From positions 11,836,030 to 11,900,029 of the forward strand of contig CAIIXF020000009.1 in assembly GCA_903813345.2 (NCBI GenBank): 64,000 nt of DNA. Reading direction: 5' to 3'. The position numbers and the translations under genes are program-made. Positions 33,422 to 43,939 of the stretch are shown piece by piece (position 1 is the stretch's first letter; each line of letters starts with the position of its first letter). The DNA comes from Owenia fusiformis (taxonomy: Eukaryota > Annelida > Polychaeta > Sabellida > Oweniidae). A model generated the notes under the pieces. It ran no database searches and was not told the DNA's origin. It worked only from the letters and a program-made list of their open reading frames with translations.

Positions 33422-36390
33422 ACCCTTAATTGTTTTCGTTAGTTATGGCAAGGCCCCGGAGAAAAAATAGCATTCGTGGGTAGCTTAATTTTTGTACCAA
33501 TTAGAGCCATGACTTAAACTCAACCAAGAACGGTGGGGCAAAGTCCCTATGGGTCCCAATTGAGAATCAATTCAAATCAAATTGAGAATCAGATGACCTG
33601 CTACGCCTAGTATTGATTTGCCCCTAAATAGATATTAAAGGGACGCTGAATATTGGACTTTTTAGTTAATGAGCACCATTTTAAACAGCCAATTAAAACA
33701 TGTATTCAATGTTTCTAAATAATGAAACTGAAACATTGGGCAAAATAATTGATATTTCGTTTGTGGAATGAAAACTGATGATAGATATAATATCAGTAGC
33801 CAAAAACTGTATAAGCAATTTAAACATGGAAATGATGCCAATTTAGAAGTATTATATGAAAAGAAATGTTTGTGAAATGGTTAGAAAATGAAATGACTTC
33901 AGAATTAATGGGATCATTGAGGCACACATTGATAAAAATCACACTTCAGAAAGATTTAAAGTAAAACAAATAAATGCGTTTCTTACTATCTCCATGACAG
34001 CATATCTTGCTCTCCCTCCATGACAACAATTTTTGGCCCCATCAGCACAAGATCGAAAATACAGTAATTATCAAGTTCAATAAGAAATGTGAAACTTTAT
34101 ATTTAATAGCACAATTATTTATTTCTACCAATGAAACAATACATGCATAAAGTATAAATAAATGTTAACTTCATTGAATACAGAATTTACCACAGTTAAA
34201 TATATTTTATGAAGTACAGGGTTTACCATAATCAAACATAAATAACAGAATTATGACTTTATCCTCTATGAAATACAGAAATTGATGGTTAACTGGAATT
34301 AAGTTTGTTGAGACGACCCCTCAATCCGAAACGCCTAGCATCAGTTAAAACTGGCCGCAACTGAGATGTAAAGATGTTCAAAGATTTTAAATTAAGCTTT
34401 GACTTTTCAGGCTCTACTTTTATGATTCTATGCCTATATAATGTTACTGTGCACTATCATACATGTACATAATCATGTGTCTACATGACGTTTTGAAAGA
34501 GTATAGAGCTCGATTCAAAGCACCGTTCTTGCGAGTTTCAAATGAAAATATTGAAAAACGCGCGAGTATGAGGACCGCAACTTTTTATGTCTACACTGAC
34601 AAAAACTTGAAATTCCCGATATAAAGATATTGTCCCACGCGGAAGTGCACGTCACAAAACTGATGGGTTAAGGCAATATGCCGTCCCACTGGCATGGATT
34701 TCGGTACAACGCGCATCGGTAGGCCTTTTCAGCACAATGCGCGTCGGTATAATGGGTTTCGGTATAATGCGCGTCGGTATAATGAGGCTAGCAAAACGGG
34801 AAGCTCGATTCTGGCAAATTACCCTGGCAACGACCTGTATAGCTGATTTTGGCACCAATTAAGAAAAAAATAAAGAGGAAATTTAAAAAATTATACCCAT
34901 ATAGTGTGGTAGGTAGGTGGAAATCCACATAGGTGGGGGCGGCAGAATAAACAAACCCGGAAGATAAAGGGAGATGTACAAATGTCCAAATTCATGAGAA
35001 TTTAACATTCATGAGAATTTACATTCGAACATGACTGTATTCACGCCTTCTATAAACTGTAAACAAAGTCAATGCTTCAGCTGGGTTATATTCGAGATCA
35101 AATCACCGGCCCTGTACTAAGTGTTTGGGTCTAGGCACAAAAACTTTCAAACCCCTCACTCCCTTCGGTCGTTCAGGGTACAGAAAACGTTTGTGCCTAG
35201 ACCCTGCGGGGTGTATTCGAAACTAGGAGCCCTGCTCTTCGGTCTATATTTCTTAAATAAAGTTAAAAAACGTTGGATTTATTAAAGATTCTCGCAATCT
35301 TTATCCAATCAGCGTTTGCGATGTGTATCGGCTCACGTATAAAAGGCGAATCCAACTCAAATCCATGCAGGGGTGTATGAGGTACTCGAATAGGAGAGCT
35401 CGTGAAATCTAGATTTATATGCACATGGTCAATGTTTACACATGTTTGGAGTTATTGAAGAAAATGTGATATGGGTGTGGTTCCAGATTTGAAGTCATTG
35501 CTGGAAAATATGATTTTAATACGTGAAATTATATCAATAAATACAGCACTAAAAATAACAGTTCACATGAAGTACATGTATGATTGTGTCCAGAAATGTT
35601 TGAAACCCTTACGGAAAATTCTGTCTGCATTTTGTCACCATTGCTCTTTCTTCCCACATTCTAGTGCTGTTTGAATGAATATATTAATTAATGTATTTCT
35701 AACTAAAATATATCACATTTTTTATAAACCACAAACATTTAGATCATAAAACAATTATTCAATACTTGAGTGAGCATGATATGCAAGGGTTACTAAGTTC
35801 ACTGCGTCAAATGTGAAATTCCAAGCAATTTCTAGACGTGCAAAGATAGTCTAGGAACTCCGCGTATCTAGAGATTCCAAGACGTGTCAAGAGGTGCAAA
35901 GACCTCGCGTGTAAAGAGCGTGTCAAGAGTTTTGATATCTCTTTGCACAGCCTTATCAAAACAAACAGTATAATTAGACCGGCCACATGTTGTTATGCCC
36001 TATAGTCGCGCTTAATTATACTTTACTAGGATTGGAATATAACAATCATTTTAATTTCGTGTTAATAATAATTTGTGTTTTTTAAATCATTATCAAAATA
36101 AAATTAATTTAAAAGTATGCGTGTGCGTGTAAGTATATGCAATAGCTTAGTCGAAATGAGTAGATGTGTGCAGATGGAGATCGCCTATGTATTTTGCTAA
36201 ATCTGACATTTTTACAGGATCATGTTAAAGATCAAATGAAAACACGAAATGTGTTTTTCTTAGGTTTATCTACCCTGATTTCGAGTGATTTTAACTTGGA
36301 CGCATATTCCTAGATATTAAAACAGTTTGAATAATTAACAAAGTCCACTTTGAACCGTGTCAATCAAATTGTCAAATATGTAGATAGCAC
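33422..36390. other. Intergenic, with small repeats and one hairpin
   Basis: 34690-34795 holds four 'cggtataatgcgcgtcggta'-type tandem words. 34900-34950 is the inverse of 28410-28460. 35128-35205 is a hairpin with 15-base perfect arms (gggtctaggcacaaa). 35808-35960 contains alternating 'gtgtcaagag' and 'gtgcaaagac' words, related to 52195-52430. No gene is supported. Confidence 0.5.
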
Positions 36391-36393
36391 ATG

Positions 36394-36594
36394 CAGGCCC
36401 GAATACAGGGGGGGTAGATTGGTTCTAGCGACCCCCCCCCCCCCCTCCGTGACCAAAATTGCATTTTTTACCCCATACTGAGCACCTTTTAAATTATTTT
36501 GCTCATTTTTGAACTAACATTGCCAAAAGTAAACTCCCCCTGGAATTTCTTAAAAAGGTAACCCACCCCTTGGCAAATCCTGGCTATGGGTCTG
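36394..36594. mobile_element. Small TIR-like element with C/G-run (CAGGCCCG family)
   Basis: About 200 bp, collinear with 48051-48227: caggcccg start, C-run, 'gagcac..ttttaa', 'ccttggcaa' and 'tcctggcta' near the end. The terminal inverted match is short and degenerate here. Non-coding. Confidence 0.55.
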
Positions 36595-36731
36595 AAACGC
36601 CTGAAACATGCTCTGATATAATGAGGCATATTCTGTGATCTGAGCATATCAGATGGGAAGAGTTATGAATGTCAATAAGTGTGATTGTTATCATGTAATC
36701 ATCTACCTTAATGTCAATACATTACATTATA

Positions 36732-37445
36732 CAAATAGTGACTGCCATTGAGGGCAATAGTGTAAATTATTTCCCCGAGGGAATATCCTCTACAATGTAC
36801 TATTCCCGAAGCCGCAGGCTGAGGGAATAGTACATTGTAGAGGATATTCCCAAGGGGAAATCATTTACACTATTGCTCGAAATTAGGCAGTCACTATTTG
36901 TTTTATTATATACCCTATACTGACTCTTGTCCCGTTTCCTCTGCGAAGGCCAAAAAGGCTTAGAAAGCCCCCTCCCCGGGTGCCGGGTCCATTGTTAGCA
37001 TTATAAGCTGTGACGTCATCAGATGCTCAACAGAAATTTTTGCCTCTGAGACTCTCACTTGACAAATTCAATCGCGTTTAACACGCGGAATAGATTATAA
37101 TAACACTTGAAATTACACAGACGTATTGAGCTTAGGGAACTTTATACACGTTGCTTATATTGTATCGTTCACGCACGTCTGTCATGGTGAACGGAGTTGA
37201 TTTGTGTTTGTGCTCATCCTCCATTTTTCTGTTTTTCGTCTGCGCAGTGATGATGCGCAGACGTTTCCAAGGGTAATAGAAGTTGCAATTGTGACGTCAG
37301 CGGGCAATAGTTCAAATGTATATTCCCGCTGACGTCACATTTGAGGGAATATAACTTTCCGAGGGAAATAGTAAATCTATTTCGGAACACGTGACTAGGT
37401 ATTGACCAATCAGGATTAGTGTTACATATTGGGTATATAATAAAA
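36732..37445. mobile_element. Foldback cluster: 169-bp hairpin and adjoining inverted-repeat segment
   Basis: 36732-36900 folds on itself almost completely: caaatagtgactgcc pairs with ggcagtcactatttg, and an inner perfect arm begins gggaatatcctctacaatgt. Directly beside it, ttttattatataccc (36901-36915) is inverted at 37431-37445, and the sequence between contains a second hairpin with tgacgtcagcggg arms near 37290-37335. Both parts share 'gggcaatag' and 'gagggaatat' words, so they are probably one element family. Confidence 0.7.
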
Positions 37446-38639
37446 TGTAGTAAGGCATTGTACATGTATTTAACAACAGGCACATCCTTCTTCAAAGGAC
37501 TTCATTTATACTTGTAAAATACCCTTCCAGCGAGGATGCAACAGGCACAGTTACACAAGTTTTATGACCCCAATTAGATGAAATGTGAGCTGGGATGAAA
37601 GATCTCAAAAATCAAGGGCTGGGAAGATTTGAGATGTCATGGTTTACTATCATGACGCTGAAACATGTGTCGCTTATTGTCACCTGTATTGAAAATGATG
37701 GGGCGACGGCAGTGCCCCGAGTCTTTTTGATCTGTTTAATCTTATTAGTTACTATTTAAAATTGAATGATTTAGGACCCCGGAAGCAAAACAACTCCTTG
37801 TTATGAAAGGAATACACCACCCACATGGACAGAATCCCTCATGTAAACCATCTATAAATAGCTTTGAAATCAATTTGATTTTCTGAATCTCAGATGGAGA
37901 GTACTCTTTGACAAGATCAACATTTAAAAGTGTAGGAAAGTTTTGATAAAGATGTTTAATAGCTAATTATTCAGACATATTGTTCTTTCATGTTGACGAT
38001 CATCGAACATAATTGCAATCAACTTCCATGATATTTGCAATTTTGAATTATTTCGAATGCAAATGTACTCAAGTACTATATCCTGGGTTCTGCCCGGATC
38101 CCCGAAAACGTTTAAAATCAAACTCGATTATTTAGCTAGACTTCAAAATAAGGGATTCAATAGAAACATGAAATCCATATCACTGTATAAATTGTGGAAT
38201 TTCTAGTAATTTTTAGACGTGCTTAGCCGGTCTAGAAACTCTGCGTATCTAGAGATAGAGGAGGGGAGAGAGGGCTAATTTTATAGCTGAAATTAAAAAT
38301 AGCTTATGATCTATAAATATAATATATGGTTGTTCTTATAATGAACAACTATTGGTTTAATATCTGATATGTGGACGGATATTTCTTGATTTGGTTTAAA
38401 AAGAAACTGAATGTAGGGTTGCAAAAATGAGGGAGACAAAGACGTTCGAAGGGTGGGGGTAAAATTAAATTAAAATTAAGCTGAGACAGAATGAGAATAA
38501 ACATATCTGTTAGTTGCTCATGTAAACGAAAACAAATTAGAGGGTTCATTAGCACCGCAGACCAGATTTGCAATATTGGGGGAGTGCATTTTCCCAGGAT
38601 TTCAAACAATACTATATCTAAAATGTTGCCCCTCATATG
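37446..38639. other. Intergenic, nothing recognised
   Basis: The sequence near 38200-38260 shares 'tctagaaactctgcgtatcta' words with 35850-35880. The minus-strand ORF at 38349-38636 lacks a domain or a splice context and is not supported. Confidence 0.4.
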
Positions 38640-38771
38640 CCTGGGTCATATTTGCTCCGATTCATCGGCCGGGGGCCGATTGAGTGTTTTTTCAAACATG
38701 AAAACAATTTTAAACAAAATACTCAATCGGCCGGAGGCCGGACGATGAATTTGAGCAAATGTGAACCAGAC
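38640..38771. mobile_element. Small MITE with ctgggtcatatttgctc ends
   Basis: The left end ctgggtcatatttgctccg pairs with ...gagcaaatgtgaaccagac on the right. Inside, atcggccgggggccgattga-type words are themselves inverted. A shorter relative is at 10706-10769. Non-coding. Confidence 0.65.
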
Positions 38772-39770
38772 ATTAGAAGCAAATAATTATGCTTGAACTA
38801 CCAGTTTCAGTAGCCCCCTGTCCTTCATATATTAATACTTTTCTTGTACCCTCGTCAAGACCACACAATAATCAATTAATTTTACTGTTTGAATGGGTTT
38901 TTGCTTTTTCATGGACAGGATATCCGAAGATTTCCTTGATTACAGCATGGGCTTTCAAGAGAGTTCATGATTGCACTCTATTAGAGGCTATTTTTAATTC
39001 CTCGTTATTTTAGCTACGTATCTCTGTTTGCCGGCTAATATACTACAATTTCACCAGGTTTACGAACTTCAATAAACTATTTCTTTAGGACTGATATTTA
39101 CTGAGATATTTTCTGTATTTCTTTTGGAAGAATGTAGAATTGATGACATGTTGACAGGAAATGGGACCCAAGAAGTTTTCTGAAGTGTATTGGACTAAAA
39201 TTCCAAACTGAAATTTGACGGATTTTTAATTTGGCGGATTTTATGGATCCGCCAATGAAATTCAAACTGGAGCAAAATTGTATGTGTATTATCAATATTA
39301 TTTTGTATCTATCTGACATTATCATTTCGAACATTCCGAACCCGGATTCCGAACATAATAATAATATGAGATGAAATTCTGTCAGAATGGAATACATGGT
39401 CATGGTTCATCTTATTCTAAATGAACAAACCATATCGCAGGTGCAGGAAACTCCCCGTTGACATTTTGTTCATATAAAAGGCATTTGCATTAAACCTTTT
39501 GTAAACTATGTTATCCCTCTGAAGGTTGTGACAAAATATAGTTCTGTACCTTATGTTGTTTCACAAGTGTTTCTCTTCTACAATAAATAAGCGTCATCAA
39601 AACACCAAAAAGCTAGATAGTCAAATGCGTATGCTATTTTCTGTAACACGCATGTATTCTACTACCCTTTGCATTCGTTTGACTTCACTTCTTAAAAGAG
39701 AGCTACGTCTTCCCCCTGTAGTTTAACTAGACTCTGCACGCAGGATAGTATTCTACAGATTTTGACATAC
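38772..39770. other. Intergenic, nothing recognised
   Basis: AT-rich left flank of the Ngaro-like element; no supported gene or repeat. Confidence 0.4.
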
Positions 39771-39972
39771 AGGTATGTTATGGTTCTTGTCTGCAAGTAT
39801 CATAACAGTTTTTATGTGAACCAATAGGATTCCTTGGACAATTGGGGTTGGAAGCTATAGCTAGGAACTTTCCCTGGCACCTCACTTTGGACCAGTACAT
39901 TAAAGACACAAGAGTACATTAAAGACACAAGTTCTGTTAGACAATTTTTCAAATAAAAAATTCAAAATTTAA
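39771..39972 (+). repeat. Split direct repeat A1 of the Ngaro-like element
   Basis: 202 bp starting aggtatgttatggttcttgt; repeated as A2 at 45814-46015. It contains an internal 'gtacattaaagacacaag' doublet. Confidence 0.9.
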
Positions 39973-40067
39973 CGGAGGCCTTAGGATACAAGTAAGCAGA
40001 ATTTTAGGACTCCAGGAAAATATAACACGGTTAGTGATTTATTCAATTATTGACTTATGATGTCAGT

Positions 40068-40652
40068 ATGAAGGTTTTGCTTTTGGGACATTCTTTTGTA
40101 CCTCGATTAGAAGCATATATTGAATCTGAAGCTGATTATAAAATCAACAGAAGTTTTGACATTTCTTCAATAGACACTAAATTTGTTCATGGAGGTTCAA
40201 CAATATTAAAGATAAGTAAAATACTTCATCACATAAGGCAATGGTTGCCAGAAATAGTTATATTACAATGTGGAGGAAATGACATTTCCAATGGTTCTAG
40301 GCCTGAAAAAGTCGGATTTGAAATTTCAGAATTTGCGACAAAACTTTTATCTTTGGGAGTTAGACAAGTAGTTATCTGTCAACTCATTAGCCGTTTTAGA
40401 CTAAGGTCAACCAGCAAACTTGATGTTAAGTCATACAATAAAAATGTCTCAATTGCAAACACTTATTTATATCACATCTGCCAAGTTGAAGATAATATTT
40501 TATTCTGGCAACATGATGGATTTAGAAAGGCTGAGACTCCAAATATGGACTATTATTGTGATGATTTGGTGCACCTTAGTAACAGTGGAAATAGGAAATT
40601 ATACAAGAGTATAAGAGGTGCTATATTGTTCCTGAAAAATAAATTGCAATAA
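40068..40652 (+). CDS. SGNH/GDSL-type hydrolase of the Ngaro-like element
   Basis: 194 aa from the ATG at 40068; the open frame reaches a little further upstream without an ATG. SGNH hydrolases are esterases or lipases with four conserved blocks. Here they read LLLGHSF (Ser nucleophile, about residue 8), VHGGST (Gly), QCGGNDIS (Asn) and DDLVHLS (catalytic Asp-x-x-His near 175), so the catalytic set is complete. Hydrolase ORFs are known passengers of some Ngaro elements; their role in the life cycle is not established. It lies first, upstream of Gag. Confidence 0.85.
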   Translation: MKVLLLGHSFVPRLEAYIESEADYKINRSFDISSIDTKFVHGGSTILKISKILHHIRQWLPEIVILQCGGNDISNGSRPEKVGFEISEFATKLLSLGVRQVVICQLISRFRLRSTSKLDVKSYNKNVSIANTYLYHICQVEDNILFWQHDGFRKAETPNMDYYCDDLVHLSNSGNRKLYKSIRGAILFLKNKLQ

Positions 40653-41178
40653 TGTAAGTCAGTTTTGGGTCTCAGCACTTTTTATTAAGTCAGTTATTTA
40701 CTTGCTAAATATGTAGATTACTGTTACTTTGTTGATAAAATAATTTGGACTAACAAGTTATGTAATATTTTGACATGTTATTACTATCGATCATACCATG
40801 CCTTGCTGTATAATTTCTTTAGACCAATGGGAGCAACTTATTGGCATGCACATTGTGCAACAGGGCTTGAAGGCCTATATTGATTATTTATCATATAGAC
40901 ATTTTGTCTACATATTGCCCTACCGGAATGGTTTTATTGCCTTGGGAACAGTGCCCTTGTGGAAGGGATGGGCCATAAATACTACGTATTTGTCCATAAA
41001 TGTTCTGCCCTTTGCGTCGATTTACTTGTGTACTGCAAGTGCTATGACCGATCCTAACATACATTTTGCTATATCTAATGCATATATTTATTTTACCATT
41101 AACTGCACTTTTCCAGAGGTGTTGATGGAATGTATATATAAGAAAATATTACTGCCACAATTTTATTTGTTTAAGGAG

Positions 41179-41988
41179 ATGAGTGGACGTGGCAAAGGAC
41201 GGAAGCCTAGACGTGGCAGATCAGCAGCCAGACGTCTTTCCAGTGCGGGGACGCAGAGTGGCGATGAGCCTGCCCCTAAACGCCCCAGACAGGGGAGCAG
41301 CTCTAGTACAGCCTCGGGGAATAATGCGATGGGCAATGGTACAGAAACTCTAGCGTCTGACAAAAATGCCAAGGACACCCATCCAGAATATGTCACAAAA
41401 TCAGAACTCAAGAGCATCATTCATGAGGCAATTGCAGAGTTCGCAGAAACAAGGGAAAGTGTATCTGAAGTACTCGACAAAAATGAAAAAACTGTTGCTG
41501 AGGAACCTGTTGGTAAGATAACTCAGGGGCAAGGGGAGCAAAAGCAATCATATGTAGAAATAGAGTTACCTTTGGATGCAAGGGTGAGTCTCAAATTGAG
41601 ACAAAAAATACTAAATGGGGAATTCGTAGAATTTTCTTCCCTTTTAAAAAATGAGATGCATGAGAAACATCAGCTCTCTATAAAACACAATGATGAGGGG
41701 GAACCTCAGCTTTATTTCGCTCCTCCTGCCTCAAAGAAAGTGTTGTCATTTGGGGAATGGCAACAGGCATTCAGAATATATTCAACAATACTTACATCCC
41801 AAAATGCCTCCATCGCATGTGACCTATTGAAATACAATGATACAATTGTCAGGCTCATGCGGATGGAGGGCAACTGGTATAAGTACGATGAGGAATTCAG
41901 GATGTTGAAGGAAAAAAGGCCTGATATGCCTTGGGGTAATCTACATAATGAATTGTTCATTGTAATGTCAGCTCAGAAAAAAAGATAA
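41179..41988 (+). CDS. Gag-like protein of the Ngaro-like element
   Basis: 269 aa from the ATG at 41179. The frame is open back to an ATG at 40798, but that extra part is hydrophobic and Cys-rich and looks like non-coding DNA. The protein begins MSGRGKGRKPRRGRSAARR, a basic stretch resembling histone H2A/H4 tails, then a low-complexity Ser/Pro region and an alpha-helical core (about 130-265: FSSLLKNEM...FGEWQQAF). It probably forms particles. The frame ends at 41988 just after a run of seven A (41977-41983). A different frame continues from there to 42247 with a Cys/His-rich zinc-knuckle segment (CxxCxxxHxxxxC), so either ribosomal shifting or a one-base indel separates the two. Confidence 0.75.
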   Translation: MSGRGKGRKPRRGRSAARRLSSAGTQSGDEPAPKRPRQGSSSSTASGNNAMGNGTETLASDKNAKDTHPEYVTKSELKSIIHEAIAEFAETRESVSEVLDKNEKTVAEEPVGKITQGQGEQKQSYVEIELPLDARVSLKLRQKILNGEFVEFSSLLKNEMHEKHQLSIKHNDEGEPQLYFAPPASKKVLSFGEWQQAFRIYSTILTSQNASIACDLLKYNDTIVRLMRMEGNWYKYDEEFRMLKEKRPDMPWGNLHNELFIVMSAQKKR

Positions 41989-41989
41989 A

Positions 41990-42247
41990 AATGTAGCTTC
42001 TCAAAAGCAAAATTTTAGGCATCAGCAGAAGGGTCAGAGAGGGCAATCAAAGAAAGAGAAGAAGTATGGTTTTTGTTGGAATTGGAATGAGGGGTCTAAT
42101 GCATGCTTGTCAGATCCTTGTAAATTCTTACCCCATAAATGTTCAACCTGTGAAGGTAATCATAAGGCGATAAATTGTCCAAAGTCAAAGCCTCAGGCTC
42201 ATAGTGGTTCTGGTTCTTTTCGAAGTAAAACAAAAGAGCAAATTTAA
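41990..42247 (+). CDS. Zinc-knuckle C-terminal extension of Gag, shifted frame
   Basis: In the +1 frame relative to Gag the sequence is open from the A-run to the stop at 42245-42247. It encodes a Lys/Gln-rich linker, then FCWNWNEG...CLSDPCKFLPHKC and CSTCEGNHKAINC. The last is a CCHC-type knuckle typical of nucleocapsid regions. It overlaps the start of the RT frame by about 45 bases. There is no ATG of its own near the start, so it is presumably expressed as a fusion. Confidence 0.65.
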   Translation, partial: NVASQKQNFRHQQKGQRGQSKKEKKYGFCWNWNEGSNACLSDPCKFLPHKCSTCEGNHKAINCPKSKPQAHSGSGSFRSKTKEQI

Positions 42248-43907
42248 TCATGAGCAAATTGAGGATGATTTATTGAGCTTGGAAACTACATCTGTCTTAT
42301 CAACACCAATTAAGCCAAGTGTTTTGTTTCAATATCTTGAGGGCTATGATGAAAGATCCAGATATTTTCTTTTTCATGGTTTCACTAAAGGATTTGACAT
42401 TATGTGTAAGGAATCAAACATCAAAATCGGCACAAATACACAAAATAGTTCAAATCTCAAATCAGCCAATGACAATGAGCATTTGGTCTGGGAAAAGTTA
42501 AATAAAGAAATCAAGGAAAATAGAATTTCTGGTCCTCATGATATAAGTGAAAGAATGATAGGTAGTATTTTTGTAAGTCCACTTGGGTTAGTTCCTAAAA
42601 AGGATCCAAATAAGTTCAGACTCATTCATCATTTGTCATTCCCATATGGTCAATCAGTTAATGATATGATAGATGATGAATATTGTTCAGTGCAATATGC
42701 AACGATAGATGATGCAGTCAACTTAGTAAGGATACATGGCAGGGGTTGCTATCTGAGTAAAACATACATAGAAAATGCATTTAGATGTTTACCAGTTTCA
42801 CCAGCTTGTTACAAGTATTTATTCATGAAATTTCGAGGGAAGTACTATTATGATAGAAATCTACCAATGGGATTGAGCATTAGTTGCAGGCTGTTTGAAA
42901 TCTTCAGTTCAGCATTGCAGTGGATTGCCCTTGCAAAAGTGCAAGTTCATGGGGTCATCCATATCTTGGATGATTTTCTTTTTGTTGCATCTTCATCAGA
43001 CCAATGCAAGCAAGATCTTGAGGGTTTCATTCAGACTTGTAAACAGATAGGAGTTCCCATTTCCAAGGAAAAAACATATTATCCAGAAACAACTCTATCA
43101 TTTGTGGGAATTGAGATAGATTCAAAAAAATTTTGCCTTCGTATCCCGATTGATAAAGTTGATAGGTGTATTCAGAAGATCAATGAATTATTAGAAATGA
43201 GGAAAATGGGAAAGAAAGCTAAGCTAGTTCAGGTCCAATCTGTCATAGGTCTGTTGAATTTTTGTTGCAAGGTGATACCAAGTGGTAGATGTTTTCTCAG
43301 GAGGCTTATTAACAGCACAGTAGGCAAAACAAAACCTTATCACAGGGTAAAGATAACAGCCAGTGTTAAATTAGATCTTGAGATGTGGTTATGCTTCCTG
43401 GAAGATTTCAATGGAAGTGCAATATTCTTAGATAACAATTGGATCAGTTCTGATCGTCTCTCGCTATTTTCTGACTCAGCGTCCACAAAGGGCTTTGGTG
43501 CTTTGTTTGGCAATCATTGGTTTTATGGTCAGTGGAATTCTGAATGGTTGGGCTATAATATAGCAGAGATGGAATTATACCCCATAACACTTAGCATTGA
43601 GATTTGGGGTAGTGAAATGTGCAACAAGTCAATCATCTTTTACTGTGATAACCAGGCAGTTGTTGAGATCATAAATAAAATGACTGTCAAACATGACCAG
43701 GGAGGTAGGCTTATGTTCTTACTTAGAAAATTAGTCTTGTCATGTTTGAGGCATAACATCTTGTTTAAAGCGGATTGGATTCCCACACATGTAAACAAAC
43801 AATGTGATTTATTATCACGCTTGCAGGTGGAAAGGTTCAAATTGTTGACACCAGCCGCAGACCAAAGAATGACAAAAATACCAGATTTGCCAACATTCAG
43901 GATATAA
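42204..43907 (+). CDS. Reverse transcriptase/RNase H of the Ngaro-like element
   Basis: About 567 codons; there is no ATG at the 5' end of the frame (first ATG near 42401), so expression by fusion or shifting from Gag is likely. RT motifs in order: LGLVPKKDPNKFRLIHHLSFP-type block, motif A region KTYIENAFRCLPV, PMGLS, and motif C ILDDFLF; then VGIEI, and an RNase H domain starting FSDSASTKGFGALFG with a following FYCDNQAV. In this family motif A normally has Asp before the Ile/Leu; here that position is Tyr (codon 42765-42767), which should abolish polymerisation. Its 3' end overlaps the recombinase frame. Confidence 0.88.
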   Translation: MVLVLFEVKQKSKFNHEQIEDDLLSLETTSVLSTPIKPSVLFQYLEGYDERSRYFLFHGFTKGFDIMCKESNIKIGTNTQNSSNLKSANDNEHLVWEKLNKEIKENRISGPHDISERMIGSIFVSPLGLVPKKDPNKFRLIHHLSFPYGQSVNDMIDDEYCSVQYATIDDAVNLVRIHGRGCYLSKTYIENAFRCLPVSPACYKYLFMKFRGKYYYDRNLPMGLSISCRLFEIFSSALQWIALAKVQVHGVIHILDDFLFVASSSDQCKQDLEGFIQTCKQIGVPISKEKTYYPETTLSFVGIEIDSKKFCLRIPIDKVDRCIQKINELLEMRKMGKKAKLVQVQSVIGLLNFCCKVIPSGRCFLRRLINSTVGKTKPYHRVKITASVKLDLEMWLCFLEDFNGSAIFLDNNWISSDRLSLFSDSASTKGFGALFGNHWFYGQWNSEWLGYNIAEMELYPITLSIEIWGSEMCNKSIIFYCDNQAVVEIINKMTVKHDQGGRLMFLLRKLVLSCLRHNILFKADWIPTHVNKQCDLLSRLQVERFKLLTPAADQRMTKIPDLPTFRI

Positions 43908-43939
43908 TAAAAAACGCCAACTCTTTATTAAGTAAAGCC

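Noticed and set aside
38349-38636. 95-codon minus-strand ORF
   Set aside because: No domain, no splice context, and low-complexity hydrophobic composition.
40798-41178. N-terminal extension of Gag from the upstream ATG at 40798
   Set aside because: The extra 127 residues are hydrophobic, Cys-rich and unlike Gag, and a good ATG with a basic start lies at 41179.
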